Shown: positions 45,846 through 54,706 of the stretch, piece by piece
How the letters are laid out: each line of letters opens with the position of its first letter
How positions within the stretch are numbered: position 1 is the first letter of the stretch
From: Cristatella mucedo
Taxonomy: Eukaryota > Bryozoa > Phylactolaemata > Cristatellidae
DNA length: 64,000 bases
Reading direction: 5' to 3'
Assembly: GCA_009760855.2 (NCBI GenBank)
Contig: WPIO01000223.1
Coordinates: 89,501-153,500 of the forward strand
Program-made: the position numbers and the translations under genes
The notes under the pieces: model-generated
The model's database searches: none
What the model was told of the DNA's origin: nothing
Seen by the model: the letters and a program-made list of their open reading frames with translations, nothing else

Positions 45846-45860
45846 TCTTTCTCTATATAA
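45843..45860 (-). promoter_or_regulatory. TATATAG start-site motif of the capsid gene
   Basis: On the minus strand TTATATAGAGAAAGAATG leads straight into the major capsid start codon. Confidence 0.6.
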
Positions 45861-45876
45861 AAAACTAAAAATTTAT

Positions 45877-46466
45877 TTACTTTGAATATATAAACCAGCT
45901 CCAATCTTTTTCCTTATACTTCCACCATATCAATCGCTTCTCTGAGGAGTATAAGGAACAGCAGTTCTATCTTTTACTACTTTATCAATTTCTTTATACG
46001 TTTTTGGATCTTTCTCTTTAAGAGCTTCTGGATAGTCTACTTCCTCATCTTCAATTTTTCTCTTATTTTTTTCTCTTTTAGCTTTTGTTTTAAGTTTTTC
46101 AAGCATTGCACGCTTAATCTCAAGTTCCGTTTCTTGCATCTTTCTAACATAATCTTCTTCATTCTTTCGTTTCTCAAGTTCATACTCCGCTTCTTTCTTT
46201 CTTCTTTCTTCTTAAAGTTTATCATCCATCTCTCTTCGTCTAACAGCGTAGTCTTGATCAATCTTTTCTTTCTTTGTTTGTAGTTCAGCAAGTTTCCTTG
46301 CTTGATGCATATCAATTCTTTTGCTAGCAATGTTCATGCTCAAACCAGTTAATCCAGTTAAAACAGGTGTCACTCTTCCCACACCGTCTATTACTTTATC
46401 TAAAACTCCAGACCCATGATACTTTCCTCTCACATTTCCATGACCAATCCTTACATAGCTCCCCAT
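45877..46466 (-). pseudogene. Coiled-coil minor virion protein (in-frame stops)
   Basis: Begins MGSYVRIGHGNVRGKYHGSG after tatagagaaATG, has a short hydrophobic stretch (GLTGLSMNIA), then a long Lys-Glu-Arg coiled coil. A TAA interrupts it at 46212-46214 and a TGA at 45930; the frame is otherwise continuous to TAA at 45877. The basic glycine-rich N-terminus followed by an amphipathic segment resembles small virion core or membrane-active proteins of Polintons in general layout only. It lies between the penton and major capsid genes. Confidence 0.55.
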
Positions 46467-46475
46467 TTCTCTATA

Positions 46476-47303
46476 CTACTTTGAAATTTCTATTGTAGCT
46501 ATAACATCTCTAATTGCGTTGAGTTTGTTTCCATTTTGATCTGTTAAAGTAATATTAAAACTGCTTATTCCTTCTATATCATCTCTTGCTGGTAAATACA
46601 TTATGTTTGAAATGTGTAAATCAACTTTTTCTCCTGGGGAAATATCTTTTGTATCGATAATATATAAAGATGAAGATTGTTCTAAAAGTCCTTTTCTTCT
46701 CTCAAGATAATTAAGCTCAGGATTAACTATATCACAATCAACACTTATCCATTCAATGTCATTGAAGTTAAAGGATTTCATTTTATTCCATGCTGTGTAT
46801 GTTCCAGCAAAGTAATGTGATTTTTCATCTTTTTTATCTTCTTCTCTTCCATCACCATAATCGTAATCAGGGGCGTATGTTCCTTGCTCCTTTGTATTAA
46901 AACCAAGGGTATCTCCAATCTTATTAATAACACCAGATATATCACTTGCTAGTAAAACAACATACTCACCCACTACTTTCATAACTATTTTATCACCACC
47001 AACACTAAAAATAATTCCAGTGCTATCTCTTCTTGAAGGATTGTAAAGCGATACAGCACCATCTAATCCTCTATTTAATGCTGCAACAAGTCTAACACTA
47101 TCGTAATAACCTGGAGGAACAGAAACGGAATAGTTATTAGCTGCTCTAGGATTATTTTTAAACCAAAGCATGCTTTTATATGTGTAAGTAAACTCTATCC
47201 TTCTTAAACCAACTTTTTTATATCCTGATTTAGGATCAAGCATTATTGGAGGATAGATAGTTTTATAATCTACGCTTGAGGCTCCTAACAATTTAATCTT
47301 CAT
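46476..47303 (-). CDS. Penton-like minor capsid protein A
   Basis: An intact frame of 275 residues. Sequence signs: VGLRRIEFTYTY at residue 31, YSVSVPPGYYDSVRLVAALN, IGDTLGFNTKEQGTY, ISVDCDIVN and the C-terminal ITLTDQNGNKLN. The last strand motif (TDQNGN) is typical of the penton or minor capsid jelly-roll of Polintons and adintoviruses. It is clearly paralogous to the gene immediately upstream (47293-48267). Its ATG overlaps the end of that gene, and tatagaaaATG lies inside the upstream coding end. One of the few undamaged large genes. Confidence 0.75.
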   Translation of the reverse strand: MKIKLLGASSVDYKTIYPPIMLDPKSGYKKVGLRRIEFTYTYKSMLWFKNNPRAANNYSVSVPPGYYDSVRLVAALNRGLDGAVSLYNPSRRDSTGIIFSVGGDKIVMKVVGEYVVLLASDISGVINKIGDTLGFNTKEQGTYAPDYDYGDGREEDKKDEKSHYFAGTYTAWNKMKSFNFNDIEWISVDCDIVNPELNYLERRKGLLEQSSSLYIIDTKDISPGEKVDLHISNIMYLPARDDIEGISSFNITLTDQNGNKLNAIRDVIATIEISK

Positions 47304-48267
47304 TTTCTATACTTATTTTACTTTTTCTAATAACTATTGTAAACACAATGTCTGTAATTGTATTAAGCTTATTTCCATTTTGATCTGTTAATGTAACTTC
47401 AAGAGTACTCAATTGCGAAATATCACCTCTTGTAGGTAAGTACATTACATTTGGAATATGTAAATCAACTTTTTGCCCCGGAGCAATATCATCGGTATCA
47501 ATAACGTATAAAGATTTTGATTGATCTAAATACCCTTTTCTTTTCTCTATATAATTATGCTCTTTATTAACCAAATCACAGTCAACACTTATCCATTTTA
47601 CACCGGTATTATCAGGTTGAATCATTTTATTCCACGCTTTATAAGTTCCAGCAAAATACATAGCTTTTTCTACTGCCTCATATCGTGTTCCTCCAACCAT
47701 GTCGTGGTCAAACGTGCCTTGTTCGTTTGAGTTAAAGCCTAATGTATCTCCAATACTATAAAACTCAGGTTTTTTTTCAATGAAAGAGTTGGCTCCAAGA
47801 AAAACAACACTATCACCAGCTACTTGCCTAACTATCTTATCATCTGCATCAACACTAAATCTTATTCCACTTCCAGCTCTTCCATTATATAGCGCTGGTG
47901 TAGGAGCACCAGTACCAGGAGTACCATCTCTATTAGGAGAAGGATCTTTTTTCTTAAGTGCTAAAGCTGCGTTTAAAGCAAGAACAATTTTATTAGTATC
48001 ATAAGTTCCTGAAGTTTTAGGAGTACCATCTGCTTCTTTTCCAAAATCAATTTCAATATATTTAGGATTACCAACATCTCCAATAGAAAACTTAAACCAA
48101 AGTCTGTCATTTACACTCCTAAAGACATTTGATATAGCTCTATTTACATTTGTAAATTCTATTCTTCTTAAACCAACTTCATTGTATCCAGATTTTTCTC
48201 CTGAATTAATTATAGGATATAATGTTTTGTAATCTGAAGAAGATGTGCCAGTTAATCTTATTGTCAT
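47293..48267 (-). CDS. Penton-like minor capsid protein B
   Basis: Intact, 324 residues from the ATG at 48267 (gatataaggATG); an in-frame ATG six codons upstream is less likely since it would overlap the box. It shares VGLRRIEFT, DTLGFNSNEQGT, AGTYKAWNKM, SVDCDLVN and LTDQNGNKLN with protein A. It is longer because of an insertion around residues 90-125 rich in Pro, Gly and Thr. Probably a vertex or minor capsid jelly roll. Confidence 0.75.
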   Translation of the reverse strand: MTIRLTGTSSSDYKTLYPIINSGEKSGYNEVGLRRIEFTNVNRAISNVFRSVNDRLWFKFSIGDVGNPKYIEIDFGKEADGTPKTSGTYDTNKIVLALNAALALKKKDPSPNRDGTPGTGAPTPALYNGRAGSGIRFSVDADDKIVRQVAGDSVVFLGANSFIEKKPEFYSIGDTLGFNSNEQGTFDHDMVGGTRYEAVEKAMYFAGTYKAWNKMIQPDNTGVKWISVDCDLVNKEHNYIEKRKGYLDQSKSLYVIDTDDIAPGQKVDLHIPNVMYLPTRGDISQLSTLEVTLTDQNGNKLNTITDIVFTIVIRKSKISIENED

Positions 48268-48274
48268 CCTTATA

Positions 48275-49132
48275 TCATACTTCAATAACTTCTATGACAA
48301 CAGCAATTTGCTCACCCCCAAAATCTAAAAACTTCATGTTCTGATCAGTAATTCCAACAGTTATATCACTAAGACTTTCAGTGGAAATGTTGTGGTATTC
48401 AAGCGTATTTGGATCGTAAACCATTGTATCCCATGGATAAAAGTCAAAACCAAAACTTCTTAAAGCACGAGATTCAGTTCCATGTATACAACTTGTTCCA
48501 GGAGCAACTAGATTACAATTAACAAAAAAGAGTTTTACATCTGCAATACATACCTGCTCTTCCGAATAAAACTTTTTATTTCGAGTACAAACAGTTGGTA
48601 TAATATTTGGATATGACTCTAAAAACTTGCTATCCGTTGTGTAAGCAGGTTTAGTAAAACCAAGCACTTTAGAAATAGAGGATTTACTTGCAATAAAACT
48701 CCACCCAACAGCCATAGTAATCCATGAGTGTGCAGTACCAGTATCAACACCAACTGTAAACTTATCAGTTGTTGATCCTGTTTGAGTAATATAATTATTA
48801 ATCCTATCAACAATACCAATGTTTGTCATCACTATCAACGGTATAAATTCCTGGTTCTATAGTTACAGTTTGTTCTGAACCGCCAGCGTTTCTATAAACA
48901 AAAGTATTATTAGAAGTAGTAATATTTTTATGGAATTGATTCCAACAAACTTCTTGAAACAAACTTTTAAGTTTTTGTTTCTCAATAAAATAGGAGTATT
49001 AACACGTAGACTAAGTGGATTAGAATTCCCAATAATATTGAAGACATATCATTCTTTACTTGCTTGACTACTTTTTCTAATAACTTCAACATTCTTAAGT
49101 ATGTCTTTTGTAATACCTAAAAGATCACTCAT
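48275..49132 (-). pseudogene. Penton-like minor capsid protein C (broken)
   Basis: Third and most diverged member. The C-terminal part (48838-48275) is open and has FFVNCNLVAPG and the final ITDQNMKFLDFGG, in the same places as SVDCDLVN and LTDQNGN in A and B. The start at 49132 follows tatatagaaaATG. Between them lie a TGA at codon 28 and two frameshifts (near 49000 and 48830). The stop of this gene overlaps the box of protein B. The three tandem genes suggest heterotypic vertex proteins or neofunctionalised copies. Confidence 0.65.
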
Positions 49133-49143
49133 TTTCTATATAC
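49130..49143 (-). promoter_or_regulatory. TATATAG motif overlapping the upstream stop codon
   Basis: AGTATATAGAAAATGAGT on the minus strand holds both the TAG stop of the preceding gene and the box and start of penton-like C. Confidence 0.6.
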
Positions 49144-50297
49144 TAAATGATAGATTATTTATTTTTGCAACGTAAGACTTTGGTGCTTTTCTAGATCTAG
49201 CTAAATAATCTACTGCAGCACTTATTGAATTTACAACTCCTTTATTTCCAGCTGCAAGCTCTCTCAACCATAAGCAATCTTACTAAACACTTCTTCATCA
49301 CTCTTAACAAACACTGGAACAACTTTCAATCCTTCTCCTGATATAGGACTCAGTAAATTTATATAGTCAAGAATACTTTGTTGTTTTATACTTCTTTTTT
49401 TATATTATCTAATTCTTCTTTCATATTAGAAAGACTCTCTACAATAGTATCTCCTGTAATTTTATTTATATCTTCTTTCATTACAGACGACATTCTTCCT
49501 GTATTAGGTCTAATGCTAATTTCATATAATATTTGTTTAGTAACCCAGGGGTGTTCAATAATTGTAGGTAAAGTATCTTCTATAGCAGTTGTAAATTGAG
49601 CTGTGTTGGGTTCTATAGCAGGTTCTATAACAGGTTCTATAACACTTGCATCAGGTTCTATAACACTTACAATTGGTAAAGCGGTTTTAATTTTTTTTTC
49701 TTTTTTCCTTCCTCTTTTCTTTGGGATACTTATAGCGGGTGGTTCTTCATTTTCTTTTATACTTTCTTTCTTAATCTTTGGAGTACCAGTAGATGGATTA
49801 ACATTAAAACCTTCTGCCTCTGTTTTTTGAGCACCATCAGGAATTTCTCTTATTTCTGGATTAGCTGCATGAGTCTTTGCTTGATTTATTCTGTTAATTG
49901 CTTTGTTAGGTTCACCAGATTTAATATGAGCAATTGCTTTTTCCAAAACTAAAGAAACATCTTGAGGTGGTTTAGGTTTAGCTTATATCGCCTTTTCAAT
50001 TAGTTTATTAGTCTCCATTTGTATTGCAAGTTTAGGTCTCATTACTTTAAGTTTATTAAAATCAACGTCACCTGAATCATTTTTTGAATTTTCTAAAGCA
50101 CGTTCATTTAGTTTATGTTCTACGTGATCTCTAGCAACAATTTCAGCTTCTATTCTTGCCATCTCTTCACTATTGTTATGTATTGTCGCAACATTTAACT
50201 TCTACAAATTAGTAAGTAAGTTTTATAAATCAAGAGCTTCTTGAACAATTCCTTCATGCGGTCTATTTTTTCTTTGATACAACTTTCCGTTAATCAT
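49136..50297 (-). pseudogene. Unknown virion-cluster protein, Lys/Pro-rich (broken)
   Basis: The best open part is 49946-49386 (186 residues): a helical start, a basic stretch (PKKRGRKKEKKIK), a Pro-Glu-Ile repeat (VIEPDASVIEPVIEPAIEP), then a helical end. Upstream coding to the ATG at 50297 is interrupted by TAA and TAG codons near 50200-50230 and TAA at 49982; downstream coding to 49136 has a TGA or frameshift near 49270. The gene lies between the packaging ATPase and the penton genes on the same strand. No family recognised. The basic patch could bind DNA. Confidence 0.5.
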
Positions 50298-50307
50298 TCC
50301 TTTCCTA

Positions 50308-50978
50308 TTAAGTATTGAAAATAGTTATTAGTTGCTTTCCTCCTTCACCAACAGACCAAAATCTTCCCTCGTCTTCGGTTTTAGTTAGATCTATAACACA
50401 ATATCCAAATTTTTTCCTTGTGCTAGAATCTATCCAATCTTTAAATTGCTTTCTATCTATATCGTCAACATATGACTCTCGTATATATTCTATATTGTTT
50501 TTGTTTTGTTTAAAGATTACTATAAAGTTTATGTTATTTCTAATCTCTCTTTAGGTATTTTTGTAAATCCTTGAGCAAGATAAAATATGTTAATTTTTTT
50601 ATGTCTTCCTCTAGTAAAGTAATCCAATATTTTACTTTGATCTTCAGTCATAATATCATCCAACACAAAAACATTCTTACAATTCTTATATGAGTCAATG
50701 TCTGGTATTTCATCTATTCCATTAATCCAAACGTAAGCGGGGCTTTATTTTGTCATATCTACAAGTAAACGATACATTGGTTGATATAAACTTGGTGCAA
50801 TAATAGTACAAACATCGTAATTTAGATCTCCTAAAAATACCCAATTCATTACTAGCTGTGATTTACCACACCCACTAGGACCTAAAACTAATGCTCTAAT
50901 AGGTTCTTTAGGTAATGGTTCTTTATGTCCAGTAATTGTACTTGGTCCGCAATCAAAAGATTTAACTTCCAAAGGCAT
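50308..50978 (-). pseudogene. atp: FtsK/A32-type DNA packaging ATPase (broken)
   Basis: Walker A GPSGCGKSQLV is 32 residues from the start, Walker B VFVLDDIM further on, followed by IFYLAQGF, the usual sensor region of A32-like packaging ATPases. The size (about 223 codons) fits. A TAA at 50745-50747 breaks the frame after 77 codons and there is a frameshift near 50535. The start at 50978 follows tatagaATG. In Polintons and related viruses this enzyme pumps the genome into the capsid. Confidence 0.88.
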
Positions 50979-51009
50979 TCTATATTAAAAATTTTTATAT
51001 TTGTATATG
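50976..51009. promoter_or_regulatory. Divergent start region, ATPase and zinc ribbon
   Basis: Only 28 very AT-rich bases separate the two start codons; each side has its own box (tatagaATG on minus, tatatttgtATATGG on plus). Confidence 0.45.
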
Positions 51010-51279
51010 GAGATATATTGTATGAAGTGTAAAAAGCCAACTGATACATTACACGAAGAGTATGTTGAGGTAGATAGTACAAAAGGATTAAGAGGAATAG
51101 TAAGGGGAATTTGTACAATCTGTAATAAAAAGAAATCAAAGTTTGTTAGACTAAGAAGTACTCCAGTTGCTATAGGTGAAGGATCTTGATCTCAAGGAAG
51201 AAGAATTGGAAGAGGTGCAAGTGAACAACAAATAATTAGTGAGATTAAGAGTGTGATAGACAAAATAAAAAAAAAGTAA
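51007..51279 (+). pseudogene. DUF5679-like zinc ribbon protein
   Basis: YCMKCKKPTDTLHEE at residue 4 and CTICNKKKSKFVR near residue 37 form two C-x2-C knuckles like those of DUF5679, a short zinc ribbon common in DNA viruses and some Polintons. A TGA at 51187-51189 ends the first frame after GEGS. A basic Gly-Arg stretch (GRRIGRGASEQ) and a helix follow in the same frame until 51279. The next gene, the protease, begins in the A-run that follows. Ribbon, basic linker and protease may once have been one reading frame. Confidence 0.65.
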
Positions 51280-51298
51280 AATCATCGGCTTTGACAGA

Positions 51299-51657
51299 TA
51301 TGGAAATAAATAATTATATAAAAACTTAGATATAAAAAACTTTAGAGGTGTCTTTGCAAGAGATGAACTGACAAAACCTTTAGAGAATAAATGTCTTATT
51401 AGTAACACTGGAAAGTCAGACCTTGCAATATATCACTGGGTTGCATTAAAGAAAGAAGGGTCTAAGTGTTTTTAATTTGATTCTTTTGGAGCACCACCAA
51501 TGCCAGAGGTAATTAGTTACTTCGGTGATATACCATCTTTTCAAACATTTCAATTGCAAAAGTTCAATCAGAAAGATTGTGGAAGAAAGTGTCTAATATT
51601 CTTAAAGCTAATGGAATTAACTGATTTTGGAACAACGATGGAATTATTGATTTGATT
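51299..51657 (+). pseudogene. pro: Adenain-like cysteine protease (broken)
   Basis: Belongs to the Ulp1/adenovirus protease fold that matures capsid proteins. Visible parts are NFRGVFARDEL, then HWVALKKEG with the catalytic His, FDSFGAPPMPEV with the Asp position, and QKDCGRKCL with the Cys, in family order and spacing. Breaks: a frameshift near 51325, a TAA just before FDSFG (near 51468) and a TGA near 51620. All catalytic residues are still encoded. Confidence 0.85.
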
Positions 51658-51684
51658 TAAACAAATTATTTACCCTTTATAGAA

Positions 51685-52173
51685 ATGGAAATCCAAAATA
51701 AGAAATTCGTAGTTCTTGAAAACGCATCAGTCATAATTCCAAAAGGAAAACCAGCTCGAGTTCACATTGAAGAGAGGATTTCAAAAGATTCTAAACAATA
51801 CTACAACATGTGGTTATACATCACTGAAGACATGATGCCATCTATTAAAGACATTGTAGAAAGGTCTAGTAAGAAACTTGATTTCAAAGGATATGACTTG
51901 AGTAAAAGGTCTACAATTGGAGTTCGAATTGATTTTGGTATCAAGCCAAGTATATTCTTTAATCAAAAAAATAAACAGTTGATGTTCAGTTCTATTGCTG
52001 ATGTAGTTCATAAATTTGGAAGTGACTTTTCTATTACTGGAGTTCTCGATGGAAGTTATGTTACTAAAGACTCTTACAACTCTGAAGAAAGATTTAACAT
52101 TAGATTGAAGCTTGATCAAGTTAAAGTTTATGACTCAGTAAAACGAGGAGAGTTCAATCCTGCTGATGATTAG
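51685..52173 (+). CDS. Unknown conserved-looking protein, possibly OB-fold
   Basis: Intact, 162 residues, with start behind ctttatagaaATGG. It has alternating beta-strand patterns and ends with an acidic tail (FNPADD). The stretch ITGVLDGSYVTKDSYNSEER, then a strand-rich LKLDQVKVYD, resembles single-stranded DNA-binding proteins in outline, and an acidic C-terminus is common in them. This is only a pattern; I do not recognise the family. It lies between the protease and the PLA2 gene and is one of the cleanest genes, so it may be under constraint. Confidence 0.6.
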   Translation: MEIQNKKFVVLENASVIIPKGKPARVHIEERISKDSKQYYNMWLYITEDMMPSIKDIVERSSKKLDFKGYDLSKRSTIGVRIDFGIKPSIFFNQKNKQLMFSSIADVVHKFGSDFSITGVLDGSYVTKDSYNSEERFNIRLKLDQVKVYDSVKRGEFNPADD

Positions 52174-52228
52174 ATTATTAAAAAATAAAAATAAAAATTA
52201 GTTAGATTAGTTAGGTCAGTTAATTTTT

Positions 52229-52993
52229 TTATATCTTTTTTCTACTGATATCTAACATTCTATCAACAATGCCTCGGGCATAATTTTTTATCTTATTCAA
52301 ACTTGATGGATTGTTTACTTTATCTTTTAAGAAATCAGTTGCAAATGAATCGTTTAACATTCCACACATACCTAAACCCAATTTTGCCTTTGCTGCCATG
52401 ATAGCTGCCACTGTTTTAGCGTCTTCCCTAACATAAGCAGGCTGCTTAGGATCAAGAGCAATACGGGCAGCACTTTCAGCAAGAACAAAGTCTGACAGAT
52501 TCCGTATTTCTGTTCTTCTTGGTTCTGGCATTCCACCAATCTCTGTATATGTATGGTCGTGGATAAGTGCACGATTATCAAGATCATTAACGCCTTGGTA
52601 GCCCTGTTCCATTCTTTGAGCGAACTTAGTTCCTGGACCCGCATAACTATATCTATTAGTATTATTGAAACTTCCGTCTGGAACAAATTCTGATTTTACT
52701 CCTCCTGGTAACTTTAAGTGAAATTCTCTTCCTCCAGATATCTTATTTATTATATCTACAATACCCGAACCATGCTTTCTATTTTCCTTTAACTGTTTAA
52801 GACTCAAATTCAACTGCATTCGTACTCCTTTCGCCTTATACTGTTCTATTCTTCTTTTTTGAGTATCCGTTACAAGAATAGATTTAGTACCACTTAAATC
52901 AGCATGTTTTAATCTTATGGAAATCGGTTCCTTAGATTTATGAATTAGACCAATTTGGTGATCAGATAGATCAAGTTTGACTTCACTATACAT
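52229..52993 (-). CDS. Minor virion protein with phospholipase A2-like domain
   Basis: Intact, 254 residues. Residues 1-75 hold the repeat-like N-terminal region seen in many Polintons (LSGTKSILVTDTQKRRI, then LNLSLKQLKENRK), ending in KHGSGI, a possible adenain-type cleavage site. A PLA2-like domain follows: the calcium loop YAGPGT near residue 117, and ALIHDHTY with the catalytic His-Asp pair near 143. The layout recalls the PLA2 of parvovirus capsids and Polinton minor proteins, thought to act on membranes during entry. The start at 52993 follows tatatagaATG. Confidence 0.8.
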   Translation of the reverse strand: MYSEVKLDLSDHQIGLIHKSKEPISIRLKHADLSGTKSILVTDTQKRRIEQYKAKGVRMQLNLSLKQLKENRKHGSGIVDIINKISGGREFHLKLPGGVKSEFVPDGSFNNTNRYSYAGPGTKFAQRMEQGYQGVNDLDNRALIHDHTYTEIGGMPEPRRTEIRNLSDFVLAESAARIALDPKQPAYVREDAKTVAAIMAAKAKLGLGMCGMLNDSFATDFLKDKVNNPSSLNKIKNYARGIVDRMLDISRKKI

Positions 52994-53040
52994 TCTATAT
53001 AAACTAGAATTATATTAAAAATTTATAAAACTATGTATAA

Positions 53041-53593
53041 ATGGATCAAGTTACTGCTTTGAGAGAACGTGTCAATGAATTATTATCTTACAATGCTTTT
53101 ACAGGTAAGTTTGTCTGGAATGTAAGTCGCGGACGTATTTCTAGAGGAGAAGAAGCTGGGGTGATAACTAAAAATTGTTATAAACAAATAAGGATTTAAT
53201 GGAAAATCATACTACGCTCATAGATTGGCGTGGTTGATAGTGACTGGTAAATTCCCCTTGAATGAGATTGATCACATTGATAATGATAAACTAAAAAATT
53301 CATTTAATAATTTACGTGAAGCGACTAGTGGTGAAAATCAAAGAAATAAAAGAAAAATAAAAAATAATACTTCTGGTTTTATTGGTGTATGTTGGCATGA
53401 ACGTTCAAATAAATGGATGGCACGAGTAAAAGTAAATCAAGTTTCTTATTATATTGGTTTATTTGACTATATAGAAGAAGCAGCTGTTGCTAGGGACATG
53501 GAAGCTATACGTTTACATCTCCAATTTGCAAAACTTAATTTTACTTATACATTAACAGAAGATAATAAAATAACTCGCTACACTGACTTCTAG
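53041..53593 (+). pseudogene. HNH endonuclease with AP2 domain (homing type, frameshifted)
   Basis: The open part (53225-53593) has EIDHIDNDKLKNSFNNLREA, an HNH-nuclease core, followed by an AP2 DNA-binding domain (SGFIGVCWHERSNKWMARVK ... YYIGLFD). This pairing is typical of free-standing homing endonucleases of phages and large viruses. The N-terminal 45 codons start at 53041 after tataaATGG and are in another frame; one extra T in the run near 53195 explains the break. It is convergent with the following gene; their stop codons overlap in ctag. Confidence 0.85.
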
Positions 53594-54690
53594 TTCTTAC
53601 ATCTTCGCTTTAGGTCATCTCTAAGTTTAATCATTTCGTTATATATTTCTTCTTGACTCTTACCTTGTGCAAAAAGATTGCTCAATAGCCTCGAACTCTC
53701 AGCCTTATAGTCGCACGTTTTACGACCACCAACAGTTGAAGCTTCTACTTTTTTATGTCTCTTTTTAAATCTTCACTATAACTAACACCTCCTTTCTCTA
53801 TAAGCTCTCTTCCCTTATTTAGATAAGTCAATCAATTTTTGACTTCTGAATTCTGTACTTTATCACTTAGATCTATATCAACATCTTTTTCAAGTAGTTC
53901 AATCATGTTTTTCAAGTCTACAATAGCATTATTTAATCTTTCTTTTTGAAGTGATAAAGCACTCATTCTCTCTTCATGAGTATTCATTTTAGGTGCTCTA
54001 GCAGTATACATTGTTTCATCTACTATTTTTTTTATCAATCCTGCAACTGCTACAGTGATTGAAACTGCTAAACCAACTGTTCCTATTACACTTGCTATGC
54101 TAGCGATGAAGGCTGGAATAGCAGGTAAAAAGCCTCCTCTCATTTCAAGGAAGTTCTTCTTCCGAGCTATTGGATCAAGTTGAGTTGCATCCCAAGAAAC
54201 TTCTTCTCCAAAAGTATCAGATAAAAACTTACTAGGATTTAAATACAAATCACTGTTTGCTTTTTCAGCTTCTAATAATATCTCATTAATGTAGAAACCT
54301 ACTTCCAAACTTGCAACCATCTTTGAGAGTCCTTCTTTTTTTATCTGACATTGTTTTCCAGAAGACTTGTCCATACTTTCCAGAAGATACATCATCAACA
54401 ATTTCTTTTATAAACAAACCAAGATCTACTATTCCTGTTACTCCCGATAGAAATCCTCCTAGGGCTTTTGTAGCTGTTCCGATGACCTTGAAAGATTGTA
54501 AAACCTTTGGAACGATCTTTGCAATCTTGTTTGAGGCCTGTAAGGACAGCTTCATAGCAACTTTAGGTACTATCTTTATAACCGCTTTCGAACCTACTTC
54601 AGTTGCTGTTGTAATACCTGAAACGACTTCTTTAGTTGTATCTACTCCTTCTTTTATACTATCAACATCTTTTCCTTTTTTATTCTTCAT
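53590..54690 (-). pseudogene. Unknown hydrophobic virion-type protein (broken)
   Basis: About 365 codons from 54690. The first open part (to 54286) has an amphipathic, Lys-Val-rich region (AVIKIVPKVAMKL) and GGFLSGVTGIVDLGLFIKEI; the second (54330-53832) has a strongly hydrophobic region, FLPAIPAFIASIASVIGTVG and on, then a coiled coil. A TGA at 53832, one frameshift near 54330 and another near 53750 break it; a basic C-terminus (LRDDLKRRCKN) follows. Glycine- and alanine-rich amphipathic segments suggest membrane interaction. It diverges from the fibre gene at 54704. Family unknown. Confidence 0.5.
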
Positions 54691-54706
54691 ATATTATAAG
54701 TGAATG
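54688..54706. promoter_or_regulatory. Divergent start pair, hydrophobic protein and fibre 2
   Basis: catATATTATAAGTGaatg: thirteen bases separate the two start codons, with one central TATA-like block (ATATTATAA). Confidence 0.5.
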
